From Candidatus Villigracilis saccharophilus (GTDB lineage: Bacteria; Chloroflexota; Anaerolineae; Anaerolineales; Villigracilaceae), in assembly GCA_016709305.1 (NCBI GenBank), contig JADJNA010000009.1:1-64000 (forward strand): DNA of 64,000 nt. The letters run 5' to 3'. Within the stretch, counting starts at the first letter, position 1. Every line of letters begins with the position of its first letter. Below the pieces are notes generated by a model. It was not told the origin of the DNA, searched no databases, and saw nothing but the letters and a program-made list of their open reading frames with translations. A program made the translations under genes and the position numbers. This document shows, one piece after another, positions 17,770 to 25,756 of the stretch.

Positions 17770-18701
17770 ACGCTGAAGTTTTTGCAGAATGGCTGCGCCG
17801 GCAGGGACATCGGGTAATTCGTACAACCAGTAGTTACTGGTACGATGCGGGCCCGCGCGTACTTCAAGCATTTCCTTTTCACTGGCTGATCACGCCGGAT
17901 GAAAAAGAGATCCGTGATCTGATGCTGGAACATGGAATTGCAGCCTTACGTTACTCAACACCGCTGGGGTTCCCAAACGGCATGGTAAGTTATCACGTTG
18001 TTCTTAAGAGGCCATATAAATTTGAGATGCTGAGGTCACAGGCGCGTAATGGTGTAAAGCGCGGGCTGGAAAATTTTAAAGTTGAAAAAATTTCATTTGA
18101 ACGATTGGCCGCCGAAGGGTGGTATTTACAGCAGGATACATTAATGCGGCAGGATCGACTGCGAAGCATGACCAAACAAGAATGGGAGCGCCTGTGCCGT
18201 TCTGCGGAAGGTTTGCCAGGTTTTGAGACATGGGCGGCGATCTCAAATAATGAACTGGCGGGCGCGGTCATCATCTGCCGTATTGATGACGTGTTCAACG
18301 TGCCTTATGCGATGAGTCACAGCCGCTTCCTGGCCGGCCATGTAAATAACGCCGTCTTTTTTTCGGTCAGTTGTGAAATGTTAAAACGGGATGGCGTGAA
18401 CAGCATCTTCTTTACAGTGCAATCTCTGGACGCCCCGGCCAATGTGGACGAATTTAAATTCCGCATGGGTTTTGAACCCAAAGCTGTGCGCCAGCGGGTA
18501 GATTTTCACCCCTTCCTGAATCCTTTTGCTAATCCAACGCTTCACAACTTGAGCAAGAAACTACTCCAGCACGACCCGTCCAATCCCACGCTCGCAAAAG
18601 CAGAAGGCATGCTGCGTTTCCATGTGAAAGGCAGACACCGTATCACTGAACAGGAATGGCCTAAATGCCTGACGACAGAGCATGAAACCGGAATAAGTTG
18701 A
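17766..18701 (+). CDS. GNAT/FemAB-like acyl- or aminoacyl-transferase
   Basis: A 311-aa protein starting in an ATGA overlap with the glycosyltransferase. The core reads FEMLRSQARNGVKRGLENFKVE, then WAAISNNELAGAVIICRI, and AVFFSVSCEMLKRDGVNSIFFTVQ. This is the split GNAT fold of BioF2/FemAB-like transferases found in exopolysaccharide clusters. It probably acylates a sugar or sugar precursor. The family is clear only at fold level. Confidence 0.7.
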   Translation: MNAEVFAEWLRRQGHRVIRTTSSYWYDAGPRVLQAFPFHWLITPDEKEIRDLMLEHGIAALRYSTPLGFPNGMVSYHVVLKRPYKFEMLRSQARNGVKRGLENFKVEKISFERLAAEGWYLQQDTLMRQDRLRSMTKQEWERLCRSAEGLPGFETWAAISNNELAGAVIICRIDDVFNVPYAMSHSRFLAGHVNNAVFFSVSCEMLKRDGVNSIFFTVQSLDAPANVDEFKFRMGFEPKAVRQRVDFHPFLNPFANPTLHNLSKKLLQHDPSNPTLAKAEGMLRFHVKGRHRITEQEWPKCLTTEHETGIS

Positions 18702-18726
18702 TCTGTGAAATTTAGAAGGAGAAACA

Positions 18727-19254
18727 ATGTCAGATTTTGATGGATGCCAGCTTCCTTGTGTGCCAAAATTTTCAACAGGAGCCGCCCGCCTGTCCGCGCA
18801 AACAGGGATCGGACGTATAAAACAATTATTGGCAGTTCCATGGAACCGCCATGTAAAGAAATGGTTGAAGCGGGCATATTACACATCCATCCGCCGGAAC
18901 GTAAACGCGCCTCAACAGGCAGCCGTTAAAGATTTCGCTCCTGCAATCCCATTTGAACAGGGAGACTTGATACGTGTGCGTTCGAGCGCGGAAATTCTCT
19001 CCACGCTTGACCCGTTCAAGGAATTAAAAGGCTGCGCATTTCTACCGGATATGTATCAATACTGTGGGACACAGCAACGCATACTCAAATCAATGCGATA
19101 TTTTATGGATGAGCGGGATTACAAACTCAAGAAGGCACGAGGCGTTATTTTGCTTGAAAACGTGATTTGTAACGGGACGCCGGCCTTCGGCGAATGCGAT
19201 CGCTGCTGTTTCCTGTTCTGGCGTGAAGAGTGGCTGGAAAAAATAGCCGGGTAG
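18727..19254 (+). CDS. Small protein with conserved Cys motif, EPS-associated
   Basis: A 175-aa protein of unknown function. The first 70 residues are basic and poorly ordered. A beta-rich middle (QGDLIRVRSSAEILSTLD) leads to LKGCAFLPDMYQYCGTQQ, and the tail has VICNGTPAFGECDRCCFLFWREEWL. The pattern YCG ... C.G....CDR.C.FFW.E.WL recalls uncharacterised proteins found beside sugar-modifying enzymes in polysaccharide loci of other bacteria. The spaced cysteines suggest metal binding. AGAAGGAGAAAC before the ATG is a good ribosome site. It follows the GNAT gene, so the two may work together. Confidence 0.6.
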   Translation: MSDFDGCQLPCVPKFSTGAARLSAQTGIGRIKQLLAVPWNRHVKKWLKRAYYTSIRRNVNAPQQAAVKDFAPAIPFEQGDLIRVRSSAEILSTLDPFKELKGCAFLPDMYQYCGTQQRILKSMRYFMDERDYKLKKARGVILLENVICNGTPAFGECDRCCFLFWREEWLEKIAG

Positions 19255-19304
19255 ATCAACTCCTTCTCCAGCCGCAAGACACATCCACTTTATTGGAGGA
19301 AATG

Positions 19305-21005
19305 ATGATCCGCATGACACAACACCCCAAAGAAATGAAAAAAAAACATAAAACGGGTCTTTCCAGTTACTACTTGAGTAACAGAATGACCGGCATGGCA
19401 AAACGCGTTTTCGATTTCACCGCAGCATTGATCGGATTGATCCTGCTTTCCCCTTTCTTCATGATCATCGCTGTCCTGATCAAGCGAGATTCACCAGGTC
19501 CGGTATTTTTCTGGGGGCCACGCCTTGGACAGTACGGGGTTGTCTTCAAGATGCTAAAGTTCCGCACGATGTATGAAACCCAAAAAAGTTATAACGGCCC
19601 GCGTGTTACCTGCAAGGATGATAACCGCATCACACCGCTCGGAAAATGGCTGCGCGACACCAAATTAAATGAGTTTCCTCAGCTCTGGAATGTGCTCATC
19701 GGCGAGATGAGTCTGGTCGGTCCGAGACCTGAAGACCCTACCATTTGCAAAACCTGGCCGACAAATATTGCACGTGAAATTCTCTCTGTGCGACCAGGTA
19801 TCACAAGCCCGGCCTCTGTTGTATATAGAAATGAAGAAAGCATGCTTCATGCTGGCGATTTTATGAAAAAGTACTTCCACGAATTGAGTCCAGATAAGAT
19901 ACGGCTGGATCAACTCTATGTTCGATATCGTTCATTTTGGCTTGACCTGGATGTTATCCTTTGGACCGCGTTATTACTAGTACCTAAGATCAAGGCTTAT
20001 TCGCCGCCTGAGCAACTTTTGTTTGTGGGTCCCCTGTCACGCCTGATACAACGGTACGTCAACTGGTTCATATGGGATTTTCTGATCATATTTACATCTA
20101 TTATCTTTATAAGTGCGGTTGTGCGTTTATTTGGTCCATTGAACATCAGCTTGTTAATGGCAGCAAAAATGTCTCTGGGATATACCCTTCTGTACAGCAC
20201 AATTGGGCTTTTCTTGAACATAAATCGAATCAATTGGCATAAAGCACCTTCCTGGGAATCAGTGCGCCTGTCAGCCGCCTGGATGGCGGCCACAATTACC
20301 ATATTGGGTTTTCATTATTATTTGAAGTTTACGAGTCTGCGTATGTATGGTGTACTCCTCGCAGCCTCCATACTTTCCCTCTTTGGCATAATTGTTGTCA
20401 GGTACAGGTGGCAGTTGATCAGCGGAGTCTTAAGCCGCATGCTCAAACATCGGATCAACACGCTTGCGATCCGCGAAAGGGTATTGATCGTTGGTTCAGG
20501 ACGAACAGCGGAACACATCGCCTGGTTAATGGATCACCCGACTTATTCAGGAAAATTTCAAATCATTGGCTTTATTGACGACGACCTTCTATCTCAAGGC
20601 CTAAGCATTTATGGATCGAAAGTTATCGGCAGAGCCAAAGATATTCAAGCCCTCGTAAAGCAACACGATATCGGCCTGATCATTCTTGCTGACAATCAAA
20701 TCGCCGCGCATACATACAAGGATTTTCACAACACCGCCAGTTTCAGTCCCGCAAGAATTGTTGTAGCGCCAGATATCTTTGGGTCGCTAAGCAATTTGGA
20801 CGGAGGTCCGAAGAACAATAAAACCAACGACAATTTGAACAATTTTCAATGTCAGTATTGTGTTGCCCGATATGCCAGCCATCAAATTCGAACATACGAT
20901 TTTAAAACGGAATCAGTATTATTAATGGACAAGGCACACAACATTGATAATGGAAAAAAACATAGATCCCGCGCCAGCTCAAAAGGAAAAATCAGTAACC
21001 AGTAA
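19305..21005 (+). CDS. Polyprenyl-phosphate sugar phosphotransferase with permuted domain order
   Basis: About 566 aa; I use the ATG at 19305, spaced correctly from GGAGGA at 19295. Residues about 30-225 are the bacterial sugar transferase domain: reentrant helix FDFTAALIGLILLSPFF, then DSPGPVFFWGPRLGQ, MLKFRTMYE and GEMSLVGPRPEDP. Four membrane helices follow (FLIIFTSIIFISAVV, GYTLLYSTIGLFL and two more). Last comes a Rossmann-like domain, VLIVGSGRTAEHIAWLM ... IIGFIDDD. Standard WbaP/CpsE enzymes run helices, Rossmann, catalytic; here the order is circularly permuted. The catalytic DE dyad reads NE (KLNEFPQL). It would start repeat-unit synthesis on undecaprenyl phosphate. Confidence 0.85.
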   Translation: MIRMTQHPKEMKKKHKTGLSSYYLSNRMTGMAKRVFDFTAALIGLILLSPFFMIIAVLIKRDSPGPVFFWGPRLGQYGVVFKMLKFRTMYETQKSYNGPRVTCKDDNRITPLGKWLRDTKLNEFPQLWNVLIGEMSLVGPRPEDPTICKTWPTNIAREILSVRPGITSPASVVYRNEESMLHAGDFMKKYFHELSPDKIRLDQLYVRYRSFWLDLDVILWTALLLVPKIKAYSPPEQLLFVGPLSRLIQRYVNWFIWDFLIIFTSIIFISAVVRLFGPLNISLLMAAKMSLGYTLLYSTIGLFLNINRINWHKAPSWESVRLSAAWMAATITILGFHYYLKFTSLRMYGVLLAASILSLFGIIVVRYRWQLISGVLSRMLKHRINTLAIRERVLIVGSGRTAEHIAWLMDHPTYSGKFQIIGFIDDDLLSQGLSIYGSKVIGRAKDIQALVKQHDIGLIILADNQIAAHTYKDFHNTASFSPARIVVAPDIFGSLSNLDGGPKNNKTNDNLNNFQCQYCVARYASHQIRTYDFKTESVLLMDKAHNIDNGKKHRSRASSKGKISNQ

Positions 21006-21093
21006 CCGGGGATTTATCAAAAAAAGAGATATGTGCTGATTTTTGATAAAAGTAAACTCAACTCGGTATACAGCCCAACTAAAGGAAAAAAAT

Positions 21094-22056
21094 ATGGAGA
21101 TCAAAGATCTAATACTGCTTATGTGGCGCAATATTCGTGTCATTGTTTTAGGGCTTGTTTTAGGCGCGGGGATCGGGGTGTTTCTTTCAATCATCCAATC
21201 TCCTGTTTATGAAGCGAGCACTAAGGTTTTCGTCAGCCGCGCACGCCAGCAGGGCAATTCAGATGTGCTGTCTTTAAGCGATGAACAGTTATTGGCCATC
21301 AATCTTCAGCTGGCAAAATCCCAAACGGTCTTGAATGCAGTTTCGTCTCAACTGGGCAGCAAGGTCGATGTCGATAATATACAAGCAGGCGCGCTTCCCA
21401 ACACGCTCATCGTTCAGATCAAGATCCAGGATACCGACCCGCAGCGGGCGACAACGATTGCGAACTTGCTTGTCCAGGAACTCATTCAGCAGAATGAATT
21501 CCTGTTATCAGAGCAGTATACCGGATTTGAAAATGCCATAATCGAACAAATTGAACAAGTCCAACAGCAAATTGACGGTCTGCAAACTCAGATCAGTCAG
21601 ATCAATAATACAAGTATTCAGGAACAACAGGAACAAGTCGATCAAGAGATCGAGCAACTAAAGGCGGAGATCTCCAGCGTTGAACAGGAAATTGCCGGCC
21701 TCCCGGATATCCTTACGCCGCTTGAACGCATCCTGCTCGCCGAAAAAGAGGCGCAGTTGGACCAACTTCATTCGCTGATGACCCTTTACCAGCAGATCCA
21801 GACAAACCTGACCTATATCGGAAAGCCCATACAAAGCGGATCAAGTCTGGAAAACCCAGAACTTGCCACTCTCCAGTCAACATTGAGCCTTTATCAACAG
21901 ATGAACACCACCTTGATAAACAGCCGTGAAAGCACACGTTTGGCTCGCACGCAAAGCAAACAAAACGTGGTGCAAATTGTTTCCGCAACACTTCCAAAAA
22001 AACCAGTCCGTCCCATACCGGCTCTTTACATATTATTGGGGGTGTTGTTGGGTTGA
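21094..22056 (+). CDS. Wzz/GNVR chain-length determinant, N-terminal part of a probable Wzc-like protein
   Basis: A 320-aa protein from the ATG at 21094 (AAAGGA upstream; the frame open from 21043 lacks one). The first membrane helix is IRVIVLGLVLGAGIGVFLS, followed by the Wzz motif YEASTKVFVS and a long coiled coil rich in Q and E (about 150-260). The end carries the conserved PKKPVRPIPALYILLGVLLG and stops exactly where the second helix would continue. The next frame opens with the missing helix. One base is probably lost in the TTGGGTTGACC run, so this and 22053-22835 are likely one bacterial tyrosine kinase-like protein. Confidence 0.8.
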   Translation: MEIKDLILLMWRNIRVIVLGLVLGAGIGVFLSIIQSPVYEASTKVFVSRARQQGNSDVLSLSDEQLLAINLQLAKSQTVLNAVSSQLGSKVDVDNIQAGALPNTLIVQIKIQDTDPQRATTIANLLVQELIQQNEFLLSEQYTGFENAIIEQIEQVQQQIDGLQTQISQINNTSIQEQQEQVDQEIEQLKAEISSVEQEIAGLPDILTPLERILLAEKEAQLDQLHSLMTLYQQIQTNLTYIGKPIQSGSSLENPELATLQSTLSLYQQMNTTLINSRESTRLARTQSKQNVVQIVSATLPKKPVRPIPALYILLGVLLG

Positions 22057-22835
22057 CCTTGACAGCTACTGCCGTCCTAGTGATTGATCACCTGGATAGT
22101 TCAATAAAAACGGCTAGTCAAATGGAAGAATTGCTTGGCCTGCCTATTTTGGGGTTTGTATTTGGTGACAAGACGTCAAAAAGCGGAGTGGTCACATCAC
22201 GGGAATCTTTTTCTGCAGAAGCAGGCAGTTTTCGTGCGTTCGGCGCAAGTGTGGAAATTGTGGGTGCTGATAAAAATGTACGCACAATCATGATCTTGAA
22301 TGCCGAGTCCTTGGACGCGAAAACTTCCATTGCCGCGAACCTGGCTGTCGTAAACGCCCAACAAGGAAAACAAGTAATCCTTCTGGATGGAGATCTTAAG
22401 CATCCACATTTACACACTCTTTTTGGATTGGAAAACCAAAACGGGTTGGCCGAGTTGCTCAATGGCAACCTGGAAATAAAGAACGCATGTCATGTTGTAA
22501 AAAATGTGCAGGGATTGACTCTAATACCAGGTGGTATTTCAGAAAAAGATTCAACCATGTGGCTGGATGCAAAAAAATGGCAGCAGTTGGTGTTGGGACT
22601 TCAAAACGAGGCTGACCTTGTCATAGTGGATGGTCCGCCTGCAGATACCGCAGATGCCCAGATACTGGCTTGCTATATGAACGCAATTATCCTCGCTATC
22701 AGATTAAGGCACACACGCATAGATTCGGCTCAAGCAACGTTAAAAAGATTTCAATTGATTGGAGCCGCGATAATTGGAGTTGTACTGAATCACATGCCGC
22801 AAGCGCGAAAATCAGCCTTAAAACTTTATCGCTGA
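22053..22835 (+). CDS. Degenerate bacterial tyrosine kinase domain (continuation of 21094-22056)
   Basis: About 260 aa beginning with the second Wzz membrane helix and the linker IDHLDSSIKTASQMEELLGL, typical of Wzc/CapAB-type kinases. It overlaps the upstream stop (TTGA), so it may be the same protein after a one-base loss. The ATPase motifs are poor: Walker A reads LNAESLDAKTSIAANLA without the glycines before Lys, Walker A' is VILLDGDLKHP and Walker B is DLVIVDGPPADT. Only one tyrosine is left at the C-terminus (KLYR), where kinases have a tyrosine cluster. It may be an inactive scaffold for polymer length control. Confidence 0.75.
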   Translation: MTLTATAVLVIDHLDSSIKTASQMEELLGLPILGFVFGDKTSKSGVVTSRESFSAEAGSFRAFGASVEIVGADKNVRTIMILNAESLDAKTSIAANLAVVNAQQGKQVILLDGDLKHPHLHTLFGLENQNGLAELLNGNLEIKNACHVVKNVQGLTLIPGGISEKDSTMWLDAKKWQQLVLGLQNEADLVIVDGPPADTADAQILACYMNAIILAIRLRHTRIDSAQATLKRFQLIGAAIIGVVLNHMPQARKSALKLYR

Positions 22836-22917
22836 CCAAAGTCAAGATAGGCATGTAAGGAAAATAATCAAACAAAGCCATACAAGAATGACACTGAAAT
22901 TTACGAAGGAGGATCAA

Positions 22918-24099
22918 ATGAACTGGCGTATTGCACTATCAGACATTGATTTCGACATTGAAGAAAGCAAAGCCGTGCAGGATGTCCTAAACAGCCGCTG
23001 GTTAAGTATGGGGGAGGCGACGAAACAATTTGAAGCAGATTTTGCTGCATATACAGGTGCGAAACATGCCATAGCAGTCACCAATGCAACTGCCGCACTA
23101 CATCTGGCCTGCGTAGTTTCCGGATTACAGAAGGGGGACGAAGTGATCCTTCCATCTCTCACTTTCGTTGCCACAGCCAACGCCGTCCGTTATACCGGAG
23201 CCACGCCGGTATTTGCTGATATCGAAAGCATGCAATCACTGAATATTTCACCGACCAGCATTGCCAAACACCTCACGAAAAAAACACGCGCGATCATGGT
23301 GGTACACTATGCCGGTTTTCCCTGCGACATGCCCGCCATCATGCAATTCGCGCGTGAGCATAAGTTGATCGTGATCGAGGATGCCGCCCATTCCGCCGGC
23401 GCATGGCTGGAAGATCGTCACCTTGGGACCTGGGGAGACATCGGCTGCTTCAGTTTCTTCTCAAACAAGAATATGACCACCGGCGAGGGAGGCATGCTGG
23501 TGACAAACGACGATGCGTTGGCTGAACAGCTACGGCTGTTAAGGTCACACGGGATGACTTCGTTAAGCTGGGATCGTCATAAGGGACACGCACAGACATA
23601 TGATGTGATCGCGCTTGGGTACAACTACCGCATTGATGAGATCAGGTCAGCGATTGGCTGTGCACAATTGAAAAAATTAGACCGCAACAATGCAAGGCGC
23701 AAGGAATTAACGATCCTATATCGTGAATTACTGGCGGAATTAGTCCCATCCATTTCAGTGCCATTTGCCGAAGCCGCGGGAGTGCCTGCATATCATATTT
23801 TCCCCATCCTAATTCCCAAGAGAGGGGAAATTGATCCGATCATGCTGCCTGTGGATAATTACCGTCAATTATTTATGGATGGGATGAAAACACATGGTAT
23901 TCAAACGAGTTTTCATTATCCGCCAATACACCATTTCAATCTATATAAAGAGCAGGAACCGCATAAAAAAGTGGATTTACCCATAACGGAAGAAGTATGC
24001 GCCCAGGAGGTAACCCTGCCTTTATATTCGACCATGACAAAAGAAAACGTGCGCTTTGTGGTTGATGCAGCCAGTAATGTTCTCGAAAAAATGAGGTAA
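22918..24099 (+). CDS. DegT/DnrJ/EryC1-family sugar aminotransferase
   Basis: A 393-aa PLP enzyme; the start at 22918 has a perfect AGGAGG seven bases upstream. The fold motifs are in order: NSRWLSMGEATKQFE, AVTNATAALHLA, LPSLTFVATANAV, VVHYAGFPCDM, IEDAAHSAGA and FSFFSNKNMTTGEGG. The last holds the PLP lysine, Lys184. This family transaminates keto-deoxy sugar nucleotides, so the polymer or its precursor probably contains an amino sugar. It is the last gene of the operon; a hairpin follows at 24153-24197. Confidence 0.92.
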   Translation: MNWRIALSDIDFDIEESKAVQDVLNSRWLSMGEATKQFEADFAAYTGAKHAIAVTNATAALHLACVVSGLQKGDEVILPSLTFVATANAVRYTGATPVFADIESMQSLNISPTSIAKHLTKKTRAIMVVHYAGFPCDMPAIMQFAREHKLIVIEDAAHSAGAWLEDRHLGTWGDIGCFSFFSNKNMTTGEGGMLVTNDDALAEQLRLLRSHGMTSLSWDRHKGHAQTYDVIALGYNYRIDEIRSAIGCAQLKKLDRNNARRKELTILYRELLAELVPSISVPFAEAAGVPAYHIFPILIPKRGEIDPIMLPVDNYRQLFMDGMKTHGIQTSFHYPPIHHFNLYKEQEPHKKVDLPITEEVCAQEVTLPLYSTMTKENVRFVVDAASNVLEKMR

Positions 24100-24152
24100 T
24101 GTTTTTTTGATCAAGACTGAATAGCTCCATAGAAACCAAAGGATCACAAAAC

Positions 24153-24197
24153 AAAGACCGCCAGATCATGCAAAACAGGCATAGTTTGGCGGTCTTT
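24153..24197. terminator. Hairpin terminator after the polysaccharide operon
   Basis: An 11-bp perfect stem, aaagaccgcca with tggcggtcttt, holds a loop with a small inner atgc/gcat stem. On the minus strand it is followed by TTTGTTTTG, so it could stop transcription from either side; the plus-strand T tract is weak. Confidence 0.6.
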
Positions 24198-24217
24198 GAT
24201 TCTATTTGGGCAGCGCT

Positions 24218-24346
24218 TTGATTATTGGTTGCAACGATCCCCACTTCCCCAGACTCGATCATAAAGAAATGGGCCACCACCTGACCCTGACAGAGAATAT
24301 TTGCCCTTGGGCAACTTTCTACCTCGCTCCGCGTCAACCCATCCAT
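24218..24346 (-). pseudogene. Remnant of a cyclic-nucleotide-binding domain protein
   Basis: The minus-strand frame reads CQGQVVAHFFMIESGEVGIVATNNQ, resembling the first strands of a Crp-type cyclic-nucleotide-binding domain. The rest of the domain is missing and the frame goes on as unrelated sequence. It looks like the leftover end of a deleted gene, though so short a match may be chance. Confidence 0.35.
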
Positions 24347-24401
24347 TGAGTATTTTTAATTTGAGGCGCGGAAATTATTTTATTAGTCGGTACATTTCAA
24401 G

Positions 24402-24597
24402 CGTGAGACCCAACGGCATTTTTCAATCACAAAGACGCCTATCTATTCCGTATTCATGCGTATATAAATAGTATAATTTTGTTCTTTGGTGTAACCGATA
24501 GTTACGCTAAATCAGCATGCATTAATAACCAAATAATTTCCATAGCAGAAATTCGTCTTTCAAACTTATGCGTCCATACAGCACCTTGGGTCTCACG
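24402..24597. repeat. Pair of 12-bp inverted repeats 172 bp apart
   Basis: cgtgagacccaa at 24402-24413 is matched exactly by its reverse complement ttgggtctcacg at 24586-24597, with partial matching on both flanks (ttc.a before, g after). The 172 bp between carry no gene. The right arm ends about 12 bases before the GNAT ribosome site. It could be the ends of a tiny non-autonomous element or a pair of operator sites; no clear target duplication was seen. Confidence 0.45.
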
Positions 24598-24620
24598 TTA
24601 GAATACAAAGGATGGAATAA

Positions 24621-25154
24621 ATGATCATCATAGCAAAAGAAGCAGATGGCTCACAGATTCAGGACATCACTGCAAGAGCCGGTGTCTTCAGCCACGAGGA
24701 GATCGAATGTGTCAGTGAACTCTGGGAGGAATACCTGACCCTGGGTTCGGATCGCTGCGGGTATAACTTCATCGTCGATCGGGAAGGAGACCAGGTCCTC
24801 GGGTTTGCCTGCTACGGTCCGCGCGATCTCACCAACGGTGTCTTTGACTTATATTGGATCGCAGTTGATCCAAACGCCCGCCGTAATAGTGTTGGTCGCG
24901 GATTATTAACCGCCAGCGAAGAAGAAGTGCAAAAGCTGGATGGGCGGATGCTTATTGCTGAGACCTCCGGAACGCCACATTACGAACCGACGCGTAAATT
25001 CTATTTAAGTATGGGATATACGATCGAGGCAACCATCAAGGATTTCTACGTGATGGGCGATGACCTGGTCATCTTCATTAAGCGCCTCTCCCCCATCAGG
25101 AAAAATAACCCCGCGCCGAGCTATGCCAAAGGTACTCGAGACCATCTCATTTGA
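24621..25154 (+). CDS. GNAT-family N-acetyltransferase
   Basis: A 177-aa single-domain acetyltransferase. GYNFIVDREGDQVLGFACYGP and VFDLYWIAVDPNARRNSVGRGLL form the strand-4 and acetyl-CoA loop region; the loop reads RRNSVGRG where R.xxGxG/A is typical. LIAETSGTPHYEPTRKFYLSMGY is the last strand and helix. Its substrate is unknown. It is a single-gene unit ending at a strong terminator (25171-25205). Confidence 0.82.
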   Translation: MIIIAKEADGSQIQDITARAGVFSHEEIECVSELWEEYLTLGSDRCGYNFIVDREGDQVLGFACYGPRDLTNGVFDLYWIAVDPNARRNSVGRGLLTASEEEVQKLDGRMLIAETSGTPHYEPTRKFYLSMGYTIEATIKDFYVMGDDLVIFIKRLSPIRKNNPAPSYAKGTRDHLI

Positions 25155-25170
25155 ACTTTTTGTCAATATA

Positions 25171-25205
25171 AAAATCCGAGTTCACATGAACTCGGATTTT
25201 TTTGT
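25171..25205. terminator. Bidirectional intrinsic terminator
   Basis: A 14-bp perfect stem, aaaatccgagttca / tgaactcggatttt, has a two-base loop and runs into seven Ts on the plus strand and four on the minus strand. It separates the GNAT gene (plus) from the end of the giant gene (minus, stop at 25244). Confidence 0.92.
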
Positions 25206-25243
25206 ATCGATCGCCTTTTCTTTAAGTATTCATGGCGCAAACT

Positions 25244-25756
25244 TTATTTTTCCAGGTCTACTTTAACCAGCACAGCGCGCACTGCAATTCGATTGGAATA
25301 AGTCTCTGTTTTCTCATTATAAGTCTTGCAAGTTATCAAGGTAAGCCAGGCAGTTTCTTCATGTTGAAGCACAGACGTATTATATGGGGTAACAATACGA
25401 TTCTCACGCACTTCATAGGTGTACACTGAACCGTATGAATGAACCAGTATCTTATCACCCCATTTAAGTTTGCCAAGTCCTGCGAATGGTCCCGCATTGC
25501 CATTCGGCAGGGCAACATGTCCGGTTAATGCGCTGTTTCCCTGCCAACCCGGGAATGCCGTTCCATTTAACCACCCAGCCTGATTCCACAACCACGACAG
25601 GTCCCAATCATTACCGACCATTGGCACACCTACGATCGGAATATTCACACCAAGGCGCGGGATGTTCACCCACAGATCAGTAGCCAGGTAGGACTTTTCT
25701 AAAGACTGCTCCGATAAGGCAGTAATCACATTAGGCGCGAATCCTGTTTCGGGCAA
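25244..25756 (-). other. LPETGF sorting-like motif followed by fused sortase domain
   Basis: The last 170 residues of the giant protein. LPETGFAPN is followed by LWVNIPRLGVNIPIVGVP, then SALTGHVALPNGNAGPF with the catalytic His (codon 25519-25517), TLITCKTYNE with the catalytic Cys (25330-25328) and NRIAVRA with the arginine. These are the three sortase active-site residues in normal order. There is no membrane helix after the motif, unlike normal LPxTG substrates. Similar fusions are, to my recollection, present in other Chloroflexota surface proteins. Confidence 0.85.
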
